From NCBI RefSeq assembly GCF_022458985.1, contig NC_061782.1:5969672-6033671 (forward strand): a stretch of 64,000 nucleotides of DNA. Reading direction: 5' to 3'. The first letter of the stretch is position 1. Each line of letters begins with the position of its first letter. This document shows, piece after piece, positions 12,646 through 22,637 of the stretch. A program made the translations under genes and the position numbers. Below the pieces are notes generated by a model that had not been told where the DNA came from, made no database searches, and saw only the letters and a program-made list of their open reading frames with translations. Source of the stretch: Mugil cephalus (taxonomy: Eukaryota; Chordata; Actinopteri; Mugiliformes; Mugilidae).

Positions 12646-13119
12646 GACCTGCCTCAGTCACATTTCTCAGCCCAGAGAGAGACAACAACACCAGGTCAAT
12701 GCCCCATGTCCTAAACCAGAGCCTGCACATTCCTATGTAGTCTTGGCAGCAGAACCTTGCGGACTGGACACTCACACTCTTTTTAATCAGGTTCTGCTGT
12801 TAATACCACAACTAAAACAAAAGAAACAAAGTATTTTTCCTACTTAATGAGTACTGGGGGATATTTGTAATTTGCAGTGATTCTTTACTGAACTCATACA
12901 GGCAGCATTTGTAACACAATCCTATCATTTAATTGGTAACATTTACTTATAATAATTTCTGGACTAAACATTGTGTCACTGTAGAATGAATGTCCAGTAT
13001 TTTAGCTGAATTATCACCATGATGGAATAGAAAACTGCATCATGTCCTGAAACCCCCATAGCCTGGGTTCACTATGTAGCAGTGTGGTTAAACAATCATT
13101 ATTGCTTGGGATTGGCACC

Positions 13120-13125
13120 AATAAA
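13120..13125 (+). terminator. Candidate KNDC1 polyadenylation signal AATAAA
   Basis: A canonical AATAAA lies 475 bp after the KNDC1 stop codon, the first good hexamer downstream, giving a 3' UTR of about 0.5 kb. No transcript evidence; a later site is possible. Confidence 0.5.
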
Positions 13126-13144
13126 GCACAGTATTATATGTTTT

Positions 13145-16100
13145 AAGAGGGACTCTTACATGTGTAGCCATGCTGGAAATAGAAGAGACAGTTTGTCTGT
13201 CAGTCCAGACTCTCAAGAACTAGTGAGTTCATTGCCAAAGCACTTTTGTGCAAATATTCTTTTTTTTCCCCTAAAGAATGGCTTTGCTAACTTTCTGACT
13301 TTTCCACTTCTTGACTTTTCAACTTCTGTTTTGCATGGATGTGCAGAGGTCTCACGTCAACCAGTCCATCTCGCTGGATGGCCGTAGTGACCTGTTAGCT
13401 CTTTATTTATTTGAGGCCAGGTCATTTATTTCATTAACACTTTGCTGTGTGACTCGGCTCCTTCAAAACTTTGTGTTTAGTGCAAATTTTAGCATGCAAA
13501 CACACTAAACACACACATGGTGAATTTAAATGAACTTCAACCTGTTTGCAGTGTCGTGGTGAGCATGCTGACATTAGCATTTAGCACAAATAACACGGCT
13601 GTGTCTGAGCGTAGCAGCTCAGCGCTGCTAACATGGCTGTCATGGATGTTAGTGTGACTGGATAAGGATTCAAAGAAGCTCCCAACACGATTAAAGTGAA
13701 AATTGCTCATGAAGCACTCGGAGGATAAAAAAAGATTTCCTCGCTTCCAGGTATTGAATGGAGACAAGCTTTTCAGGTTTGCTAAATTTTGTTTTGACTC
13801 GATGTTCTTTGAATTTCATTCTCTCCATTGATACTCAACAATGCCTGAATATCACCATTGGTTGATTAGTCATGCCAATTTTTTTCTGCAACTGGATTGT
13901 GGTTATTCTTGCCCGCAGCGCAACAGTAACAGCATTTCTATAATTCTGGTTTAGTTATAAAATGCCAGTGTAGGCAACTGTTCAGACATATTCAGCACTG
14001 CAAGTCCTACCCTAAAAGTCTGTGAACCTTTAGAAATTACAGCCAGTCCACTTTGTGTTTTTTTAAGAATAGAACTTACAACATACTTTAGGATCTGGCT
14101 GTGTCATTGTAAATGCATCAAGGTTATGAAAATGTGGTCCCCTGGAAAGGTTTCTATGTTGGAAACAGGGCTGTAGAGAAAAGTGAGACAAAAGTGGCAA
14201 AAGTGAAATGCCAGATATTGTTCTACAAAGTAGAAAGATTTGTTTAAAGTTTAAAGGAAAAAAAAATCAAACTCTGGCCCCGTTCTCACCTTTGCCCAGC
14301 TGGCCCATCTCTATGTGAAGTCTGTGTGACTATCAGATTGTTGCACAGCACATTCCTGAATTATTTTCTACCACCGCTCAGCAAACCTGACAGGGAGACA
14401 GTATGCACGGTGCAAAGACACGGGTAGGACTGGAGGTGAACAGGGGATCTCTATTCAGTCATGTCAAGCTCTTAAATGAAGTCAGTTTGATACAGCAGAA
14501 TTGTGTTTGACTTGTAGAAAGCCAGGCTAAATATCGCAGTACTGCTGTATTCAATTTAATGAACAATCTATTGATCGTACATTTTGCTTAACGCACACCT
14601 TTTTTTCTTATTAGTTCGCCAGTTAGGAGTTGAAATGAGAATTATCTAGTTAGATTGATAAATTAATTTCATTTAAACAGCACAACGGGTAATAATTGCA
14701 TTTATTATCGGCAGTGTGTGGTGAAGGGCAGAAGACAAGCTTACTGTGTCATGACCAAACCATACCATTACAGAGCAAATGATAGAACATAATGAGGTGT
14801 CAGTGTGCAAAATGTTATTTGAGGAATGATGTTCAGTCACTGTCTATTTTTCTATTTTCCTGCCCGCTCTCGCTCTCTCCTCCGCCGTTTTCCGCTGTGA
14901 AACTCGCCGCGGAGATGAAATGTGACGTGCTATGAAGATTTGCTTAATTTAGCTAAATAAATGAGATTTTATAAGCCTTCTCTTGCCAGAGCGTATTATT
15001 GTCAGACAATATCCACGACAGGATGGCTGTACAGCAGGTTACAAGAGCCCTGCTTTATCAGGCTGGAAATGTGGAATTGTATAGATGCAGCTTAGGTTTC
15101 CCTCCATCTGTACGCTATAGAGGTTTATAGTGCATGGTTCATAGTGACTTCCTGTGCTTCATTTCTCTCATTTTATGAGAATTTTTTATAGTATGTATTT
15201 TAAGCCAATCTGACTGCGCGCATTTTTGTCATACATATGTGCATTCGTTTATCCTCGAATGTAAGTATTTTCTTTAAAATGACAATTCATTTTTAAAGTT
15301 AACAGACAGGCGCATCCTGGTTGTTCTGCAAGCCAAGCCTCACACAAGGCCGCTTCACCTGGCGACTCATCCAAGTCCCTTCGAGCTTCTCTGGAGACCA
15401 GACAGACCTCCGTCAGCGCCGTTCCTCCTCCATCATCCTATCCCACAAAGGCAATAGTGTTCGACTGTGCAGCTGCAAAGCAGAGCAAAACGCCTGTGTC
15501 ACATTAGCCTGTTAGGTGGGGGCACGAGGCTATCGGTGGACTTGAAAGGCAGGCTGTGCTCAAACATCAGGCCAGATCTTGTCCTTTGGCCTCACTCTGC
15601 ACAGTGCACAAAAAAGAGCTGTCTACCCTATCGGATGCTCTGGAGGAGTCCACAAAAGCCTCAAGTATGCTGAGCTGGCAGCAGATGTGGAGCCACTGGA
15701 AATCTTGAGGTCACCTGAAGGGGATTTGTGGGGAGAGTGAACCACCAAACTGCTGAAAGACATCAGAGTTTGAGGTCAGGCCCAGTGGTAACCCTAATGG
15801 AGCTGTAAGGCTGTAGATGCCTTCAGTTGGCGCATAATCCCACCTCATGGCATCTCCAGTATAGATATGCTTCTCACTGGTTTAGAAGATCTGGTTTAGA
15901 TCTTTGACCAGATCTTAAACTGAATAATAACGATTCAGTCAATACATTCTTCTTTTACTCCTGTTGTTCTTGTGGTCTTGTAGAAAACTGAATATAGGAA
16001 AGTAGTGTGGTTCTACATCCTTCCAAACTGGGCTTGCACACTTAAGGAGACTAAACATCAAAGGGACCCTAAAGAGCAGTGCTGATATATCAGGAAATTT

Positions 16101-17900
16101 CTTCACATAGAAGTCTTCACTTTGTTATCACAAACGAATTAATGTTATCCTACAAAGTGGAGAGCAGTCAAGTTATATTTAAGATCAGTTTCTGTTATAA
16201 AGCTCTATCAACAGAAATAGACTAAGGTATGAAAACTGCAGTTATGGATAAAGAGCATGAAAAGCTATTTTTTTAAAGCGTGTAGTGGAACAATGCATCA
16301 TCTTCTGAAATATGCCATCAGGCCAAATTCAGATTTACATTTTATTCAAATTAAATACTATAAGCATGTTTTAGGCTGTTAATAGAAAGTGCTAAGTACA
16401 AGGTAGAACTTGAAGTACTTCCACTTTACTTGTCAATGTGTGAATGAGTAAAGGCTGAACTAACTAATTTCATGCGTAAATTATGAAACACTGGGGTTCG
16501 TTGGTCCATTTTCTCATTGCATTATTTGCTTTATCCAGCCAAGCGTGTCAGTAAAAACACATTTGAATACAATCCGTGCAGCAGCTGTGTCTTCACGACA
16601 GACCGAGGCAGAGTCTATGGAGGCAGAGCCGAGGAAATAGGCGCAGTGTGCAGGCGGCGTCCCGGGCGTTTTTTTCATTGTTATCTAACAGGATCAGGGC
16701 GCAGCTTCAAAGCTTCGCAGGTAAAGAGCCTCAAAGGGCTGAATGGACTCCTGCCTCCACAGCGACAGATCGCCGATAAAGGAAACAACTAGGTCCAGCC
16801 TCTTATCTGCTTTGTAACGTAACTAAACGATCAGTTCAGTGGAATTGCTGAGCAGCTGCATGCAGAGACATCTCAGAGGAGGGCCAGCCCCACACGTTAT
16901 ATAGGCTGTCTCTCGAAGAAGCTGTCTCCCGGACTGATTTGTCACCTAAAAGAATTGATGTCATGCTGTCAGTCTTCAGTTTCCAGAAAACAGAAGACAG
17001 ATACAGTAACTGACAACTGAAATAGTTTCCTACAGAACGTGGCTTCCATTTGACTCAAATCCCTTTTTAGATCATAATTTATATCGAGTATAATATCAAA
17101 CCAGCAGCTTTTGGTTTATCAGTCACTTACTGTAAAGTATTTTCCATTGGAGTGTTTGCTCTCAGGAGCTCTCCCCGGCTTCCTCGCAGCTTGTTTTAGC
17201 ATATTTGCATGTGAACGGGCCGACAGTCAGGCGTAATTGTGTTGCTACTGTAATACCTTTGATCTCTAATGTTTGAAGCGCCTGTGCCAAATGCTGGTTC
17301 TTGGGTAACTGGCGCCAGCGCACACCGGGGTATCAAGGACATGTCAGTACGAAACCACTGGAGGATTACTACTGTCTCCCGTCAGATTGAACGGGTTGAG
17401 AGAAAACATATGTCACGTTAAAGTGCAATAAAAGTGATCGCCGTGATATATTCGTGTCTCTAAAGTTGAATTTTACGCACGGCAGGATGATTCCATAAAC
17501 TATTCTTTCTTTTAATTCGCCCACTGATATATGTCTCTATACATCTTGCCTATCTACGGTGGAACCAGGGATAACTAAAACCAAATCTGTGTGGAGAAAT
17601 TAAGGAAATTTACATGTTTTATATTTATTTTTGAGCTGGTTTCTACTTTAAGAGCTGATCGCAGGTGCTTATGTTGTGTTATAACAGAACACGTAACATA
17701 ACACGTAACATAATTGTCTGCATAATTAGTACCTTATACAGACACTTATATTTCGATATATTCCTGCATATATTAAGCATTAATTCTTTGGTTTTTGGTG
17801 AATGCCTCTTTTCCTCCACTGTATGCAAGCGGCAGCAATATGGAAGTTAAATGGTCACCGCCTCTGCAGGAGATACAGCTGTTTCAGGGTCCCCCAGTTT
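13145..17900. other. KNDC1-vox intergenic DNA
   Basis: About 4.8 kb without a supportable gene. ORFs here are short and domain-free. Unique-looking, non-repetitive stretches (about 14840-15010 and 17150-17340) carry homeodomain-type AT motifs, an octamer ATTTGCAT (17203-17210), a TCF/LEF-type CTTTGATC (17257-17264) and a GGCGCC (17311-17316). They are candidates for vox upstream control, on motif content only. Confidence 0.5.
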
Positions 17901-17941
17901 CACTAGGGGCGGACAAATGTATGAGCTCAGGAGGGTTCTCA

Positions 17942-17957
17942 CAGACTCGGCGGCGCC
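17942..17957 (+). promoter_or_regulatory. BMP/Smad-type element CAGAC-N5-GGCGCC upstream of vox
   Basis: CAGAC (17942-17946), five bases, then GGCGCC (17952-17957). Read on the other strand this is GGCGCC-N5-GTCTG, the bipartite spacing known for Smad1/5-Smad4 BMP response elements. The same element with the same flanks (CAGACTCNNNGGCGCCAGG) occurs upstream of vent at 20630-20645. It lies about 130 bp before the TATA box. Confidence 0.6.
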
Positions 17958-18055
17958 AGGTCTTCACACACTCACAGGATATGTAAAGACTTCAATAACG
18001 AGCCATTATCCCCTAATCATCGGGATCGATCAGGCGTTAACAAGGGTCTCTACAT

Positions 18056-18063
18056 ATGCAAAT
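18056..18063 (+). promoter_or_regulatory. POU octamer ATGCAAAT in the vox promoter
   Basis: A perfect octamer within CATATGCAAAT, ending 21 bp before the TATA box. The identical 11-mer sits at the same place in the vent promoter. Pou5f-class factors are known activators of vox/vent genes. Confidence 0.65.
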
Positions 18064-18084
18064 TGGCAGCGAGGGCCAGGGGCT

Positions 18085-18091
18085 TATAAAA
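18085..18091 (+). promoter_or_regulatory. TATA box of vox
   Basis: TATAAAA in a GC-rich context, 84 bp before the ATG at 18175. It implies transcription start near 18115 and a 5' UTR of about 60 bases. Confidence 0.75.
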
Positions 18092-18174
18092 GCCGAGGCC
18101 CTGTGCTGGAGCCGCTACAGCACACTCGTTCTGACATTTGGTGGATTAACAGGTCACTGAGCAGCACTGCCAAC

Positions 18175-19127
18175 ATGGTGAAATACTTTTCTGTGGACTG
18201 GCTGGCCCAGAGCCATCACAGTGCAGAGGAACACGGAGCCGACGTGGATACTGCGCCAACCTGCAGACCTCACATTCCCTGCATGGTGCAACCGAGACCG
18301 CCGACTTTTGGCAAAGGTTACCTGCAGCCAAAACCCAAACCATCAAAGCCTGTTGAACACACGGAGCCAATGGAGAGCGGCGGGCATTACCAGGACTCCA
18401 ACCAGTGTTCGCCTCTGCGTTCGTCAAGCTGCGCATCACCAAGTAAGTAGTGCAGCTCTGGCATTCACAGCAGCGATTCGATTTTGTCAAATGCTGAAGC
18501 GGGGTTTGTAATCACATTTTCCTTCCTTCAGTTTCAGAAATCAGCGGGTACTCCTCCGGCTACGAGAGCGAAGCCGCTTCCTCCGAGTGTCTCTCTGTGA
18601 ACGAGGGCAGCGAGGTGGAGAAAGACGGGCCACAGCGTCGTGTGCGCACAAAGTTCTCCCCCGAGCAGATCAGCAAACTGGAAAAGATATTCAACAAGCA
18701 CAAGTACCTGGAAGTCGGCGAGAGAGTGAAGACAGCGCAGAAGCTGAACCTCACAGAAACCCAGGTAAGAAGAGAGCGTCAGTTCAGACAAATCTAACAT
18801 TTAATGAAGAACTAGATACCTCATATTGTGCATTTCTCTGGATACTAATGCGCTACTGTTGCACTTTCTCAGGTGAGAACATGGTTTCAGAACCGAAGGA
18901 TGAAACTGAAGCGGGAGGTGCAGAACTACTTCGCCCCCCACGTCCAGCCGGTCCCGTTCCAGCCTTTGGCTCCCGTTCAGTATCACGGTGTGGCCGGACA
19001 GCGACCCCAGTACGCAGGGAGCGCACCGACCTTTTACCAGCTCCCCGTCCCGCAGCTGGTCCTCCAGCAGCAGATGCCTCCTCACCACCCGCCTCATCTC
19101 ATGATCCACCACCCACACTTTTACTGA
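18175..19127 (+). CDS. vox: Vox-type ventral homeobox transcription factor (VENTX family)
   Basis: Three exons, 18175-18442, 18532-18764 and 18873-19127, give 251 residues. The start is the first ATG after the TATA box; the open frame continues upstream but crosses the promoter. The N-terminus has FSVDWLAQS, the Vent-family motif that resembles an EH1 repressor motif. A Ser/Tyr/Glu-rich block GYSSGYESE comes before the homeodomain (residues 124-183). Homeodomain key residues are Arg5, Thr47, Gln50 and Asn51; Thr47 is typical of Vent proteins. The tail is Pro/Gln/His-rich and ends HPHFY. Introns are tiny (89 and 108 bp), and the second falls between homeodomain residues 44 and 45. Known role: a BMP-induced nuclear repressor of dorsal organizer genes such as goosecoid and chordin. 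Vox rather than vent is inferred from the MVKYFSVDW start and greater length. Confidence 0.88.
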
Positions 19128-19267
19128 AGAACTGTCACTCAAACGAACTCACCTACTGAAACACTTAGACGTCGAGAATGTGCAATAATCCAGAGCTGTT
19201 TTTATTTGATGTGTGATGTTTATTATATTTTATATAAAAGCTGTAAAGAATAGTCTATTTATCACAG

Positions 19268-19273
19268 AATAAA
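19268..19273 (+). terminator. vox polyadenylation signal AATAAA
   Basis: A canonical hexamer 141 bp after the stop codon, with a T/G-rich stretch (CTCCTGTTTTTG) downstream. It implies a short 3' UTR. Confidence 0.7.
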
Positions 19274-19289
19274 GTTTATCCTCTGCACT

Positions 19290-20620
19290 ACAGTAAGAGA
19301 GTCTCCTGTTTTTGCACATGGTGCCATCATTGAGTATCTCACAGATAAAGCAGGTGATATCATCTTTATTGCAGGATTAGCCCCACATGAATAGATCATC
19401 CTATCTTTCTTCTTAAGGAGGGAGGGGCTGGAGGAGTGATTAAGTCGACAGTTGAGCCAAGGGGGTCTTATCACAACACACTGTATGGATCTCCTGATTT
19501 GATTCTAATGTATCAGCTTGATATGAGGCCAAAAGAGTGGTCAAAGCAGGGAATATAAACAAATCACAATAAATTAAATCAGCGAGTTATTAAATCCAAA
19601 GAAAATAAAACCAGCTTTCATGTGCACAAGGTCTCAGGCATGCCCCCCGCCCCCCTCCCAAACCTGTCAACAAAGGTTGACCAAATGCTACGCTTTCAAA
19701 CGCTTTGTTTGTCCCCACCTCTGCACTTCAAACGCCAGCTAACGGGGAGATCATGGTCGACAATTAGTCTTAATTAAGCCTCTCATTGATGAGTTTACAC
19801 TTACCACAGGGGCCCTGACCTGGCTCCAGAGAGTCTGGAGTTTTGTGTGGCCAACGGATCCGATCTGTGATGTGAAGTCTCAACCCCGAGGTTAAAACCT
19901 GATTATGTGATGAGATCTGGAGATGGCAAACTTGATGCGCAGCGACTCTGGGGATAATTGAAAGGCCCTAAATGCCTGAGACGGGAGACCCAAGTCTATG
20001 CCTTTCTAGATTGTCAGAGCACACCGATATCTTTTGATATTTCAAAGCAAAACGCATCTCGTGGCTGTAAATGCGTATTTTTTTTCTTTTCAATGAAGTT
20101 TATTTTTGAAAGCCTCGCAGGTTACCTGGTGCGTGGGGTTTCAGGGTGCCCCGAGGCAAATGTCTGATTCAAACAGGTCAACAAAGATCAAAAGGGACTT
20201 TCTCACTTTCTGTCGATGTTTTCTGACTGCGGTCACACCCTCCCGGCCCCGCAGTAACAAAGGCCTCATCACCAGGTTGCTTGATGCGCAGACAGCTGGG
20301 CGCTTTTGTCTGCAACCAAAAGTCACTCACATCCCAGACGGCATGGAAGCGTCACTCATCGTGACAGGGGGAGGCAGACTCTACAAATACAGTACAAATG
20401 AGCTTTTTAACTGAATTATAGTTCAGTGCCACCGGCAAATGACCTCACAAGCCCTGCATGAGTATGTGCTACGTTGTGTTATTTTATGGATTGGCTGGTA
20501 CCCAGTGCCCACAAGTTCTTTAATTACATCTATGCACTGGCATTTAATCTTCTTGTATTCAGAGGCGGATATAGGCCGGGCCACTTTATGCAGAGATCAT
20601 TTAGTCTGAGATCCCAACTA
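19290..20620. other. vox-vent intergenic DNA
   Basis: About 1.3 kb between the vox poly(A) signal and the vent promoter module. No coding signal. The stretch 19650-19840 is non-repetitive with ATTAGTCTTAATTAAG-type homeodomain sites and looks like possible shared enhancer DNA. That is a guess from composition. Confidence 0.4.
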
Positions 20621-20629
20621 ACTGATACT

Positions 20630-20645
20630 CAGACTCACTGGCGCC
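20630..20645 (+). promoter_or_regulatory. BMP/Smad-type element CAGAC-N5-GGCGCC upstream of vent
   Basis: CAGAC (20630-20634), TCACT, GGCGCC (20640-20645): the same half-sites and five-base spacing as at vox, 136 bp before the vent TATA box. A further GTCTG half-site lies nearby at 20604. Confidence 0.6.
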
Positions 20646-20747
20646 AGGGCATCTCAGGCCGCCACGAACGTGAGAAAAACTACAACCCAGCCTCTATTAA
20701 CCTCAATTACAACCACCATCGAGTTTCTATCGTTCCGCTGAGACCCC

Positions 20748-20762
20748 TTTGCATATGCAAAT
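20748..20762 (+). promoter_or_regulatory. Palindromic POU octamer site in the vent promoter
   Basis: TTTGCATATGCAAA is a perfect 14-bp palindrome containing octamer ATGCAAAT (20755-20762). It ends 18 bp before the TATA box, and the 11-mer CATATGCAAAT is identical to that in the vox promoter. The two overlapping half-octamers could allow POU dimer binding. Confidence 0.65.
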
Positions 20763-20780
20763 ACAGAAGTGTGCCCCTCC

Positions 20781-20787
20781 TATATAG
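20781..20787 (+). promoter_or_regulatory. TATA box of vent
   Basis: TATATAG after CCCCTCC, 63 bp before the last base preceding the ATG at 20850. A short CA run lies in the predicted 5' UTR. Confidence 0.65.
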
Positions 20788-20849
20788 CGGCCAAGAGTCG
20801 GTACGCACACACACACACATACACTTTGAGACCACCGCTTGGATACACC

Positions 20850-21740
20850 ATGGCAAACTTCTCCATCGAGTGGCTCTCCAAAAGTTATTATGAGGAGATT
20901 ACTCTACAGGAACGGGACGCAGCGCTTCATTCAAAAGTCCACAGCGAAATGGGAGAATTTGCAAAGGAATCAAGAAGCCAACACTCTCCGACCTCGCCAA
21001 ACAGTAAGTTCTCTGATAAAGCGTGTCCAAGGAGCTGGGGTTCTTTTGTGTCCGTATTGATCTCGACTGGATTAATTAAGTTCTCCTCCTTCCAGACAGT
21101 TGCGGCTACACTTCGGGGTCTGAGAGCGAGGTGGGGGATGACAGCGAGGGGGAGACCGCCCAGCAACGGAGGATGAGGACCAAGTTTACATCCGAGCAAA
21201 TCACCAAACTGGAAAGCACCTTCAACAAGCACAAATACCTGGGCGCCACGCAGAGGAGGAAGATTGCAGAGAAACTGAACCTGTCTGAGACTCAGGTATG
21301 TTACCTTCGTTCTTTTTTGAGGCCTCGGCTGTGATACCAGGTGTAGTTGCATCATTCTATTTGAAACTCCTTGAAAGCAGCCTACAGTGTTCGCCCCGGT
21401 CGTGCACAGTGGAATTGCATTGCTATGATTTGTACTTGAGCACTTGAAAAAGAGCTGTTTTAATGGCTTGTTTTGAATCTCCCAGGTGAAAACGTGGTTC
21501 CAGAACAGGAGGATGAAGCTGAAACGGGAGGTGCAGGACATGCGGCCCGAGTTCTTGGCAGTCCCGGCCGCTCTGCTGCCGCCGGTGCTGATTCAGCACC
21601 CCTTCCTGAGCGGACAGCTCCCCGCAGGCGGCGGCTTCTACCCGCAGCTGCAACCGCTCCACAGGACGATCCTCCCCGCCACTCCTCTGCACCAGCACCG
21701 CTCCCACCCAACCATCCTGCCTCCTCCACGCTTCTACTAA
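20850..21740 (+). CDS. vent: Vent-type ventral homeobox transcription factor (VENTX family)
   Basis: Exons 20850-21003, 21096-21295 and 21486-21740 give 202 residues. Both introns (92 and 190 bp) are in the same positions and phases as in the upstream vox gene, so the two are tandem duplicates. The N-terminus has FSIEWLSKS (EH1-like). GYTSGSESE comes before the homeodomain at residues 75-134, which has Arg5, Thr47, Gln50 and Asn51. The linker before the homeodomain is much shorter than in vox, and the tail is Pro/Leu/His-rich, ending PPRFY. The start is the first ATG after the TATA box, in context ACACCATGG. Expected role: a nuclear repressor acting with Vox downstream of BMP in ventral and anti-organizer patterning. 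The vent/vox naming rests on length and N-terminus and could be swapped. Confidence 0.86.
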
Positions 21741-21930
21741 ACTTCACCCAGAAGTTTTAACACCATAATCACTGTCTAGAATCTAGATATTCTCTATTGC
21801 TCCCTTTAAAAGAGCAAGTTGTGAATAGGATAGGAATGCTTTTAATATTTCCGGAGCACTATTCTGTATTTTGATCGTATATGTATGTAATAATGTATTT
21901 TATGCAGATGTGTATATGTTTTATCTCACA

Positions 21931-21936
21931 AATAAA
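21931..21936 (+). terminator. vent polyadenylation signal AATAAA
   Basis: Canonical hexamer 191 bp after the stop, with T/G-rich CTCATGTTTTTGTC downstream. Confidence 0.65.
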
Positions 21937-22614
21937 ATGAGAGAGAGAGATTTAAGACTGGCTCATGTTTTTGTCTCTCAGCCAAATATATTTCCCATAG
22001 TACTGCTGCACTACTTTTTATCGCTTAGGATATATTCACTGTTTGTCGTAAATGCACAGAACAAAAATAAGGCTCACGAGTCAGCCATTAAATGATGACA
22101 CGCATTTACCGTACATATTCTTGCATATTAAAATATTAAACACGGTTCTGACACTGACAGATAAATAGAAAAATGAAAGGTTCTGTTCGCCATGAAGCAG
22201 CAAAGAAGGAGCTCACTGCGAGGTCAAATAATCACAGCCATTGTTACTGAATCAGATCCAAAGTGATGCCATCTGATGCAACATTTATACGAGAGTTAAA
22301 AAAAAGAAAAGGAAAGAAAAGAAAATACACTGTGCTGTGTTTCTTTTTGTACCATACACTCGATTTTAATTCTTTCTGATTCTCCCTTTTTTCATTGGAA
22401 AGGCTTCCTAGTGGCCAAGGTAGACAAACAAGTATAACGTTTTGTCACATTCAGGTCGCTTGAGAACATCTGCTGGCAGATTTTCTGCATAAAAACAGGC
22501 CCCGGCCAGGCTGTCTGTCACTGAAGATGCTGTCTCTGGCTGCTGCAGGGGCGCATTTTCCTCTGGCGTCCGGTGGCATTGCTCCAAGCTGTGCTCGCCC
22601 TCCGCTGCTTGTAG

Positions 22615-22637
22615 ATTTGCATCTTCAAAGGGACATC
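22615..22637. promoter_or_regulatory. Octamer plus TCF/LEF-type cluster downstream of vent
   Basis: ATTTGCAT (22615-22622) is followed at once by TTCAAAGG and ACATCAAAG, two WWCAAAG-type TCF/LEF sites on the minus strand. It lies about 0.9 kb past the vent stop. Binding is not shown; the clustering is the only evidence. Confidence 0.3.

Noticed and set aside
15321-15673. Possible exon pair between KNDC1 and vox (UTF1-like position)
   Set aside because: Human UTF1 lies here, but neither frame shows UTF1-type motifs or a start with splice structure.
17851-18174. In-frame open extension upstream of the vox ATG (199-codon frame)
   Set aside because: It runs through the octamer and TATA box; the family start MVKYFSVDW is at 18175.
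18587-19159. 190-codon frame over the vox homeobox
   Set aside because: Shadow frame crossing introns; the true frame gives the homeodomain.
21473-21760. Alternative frames (both strands) across vent exon 3
   Set aside because: Pro/Arg-rich shadows of a GC-rich exon without domain content.
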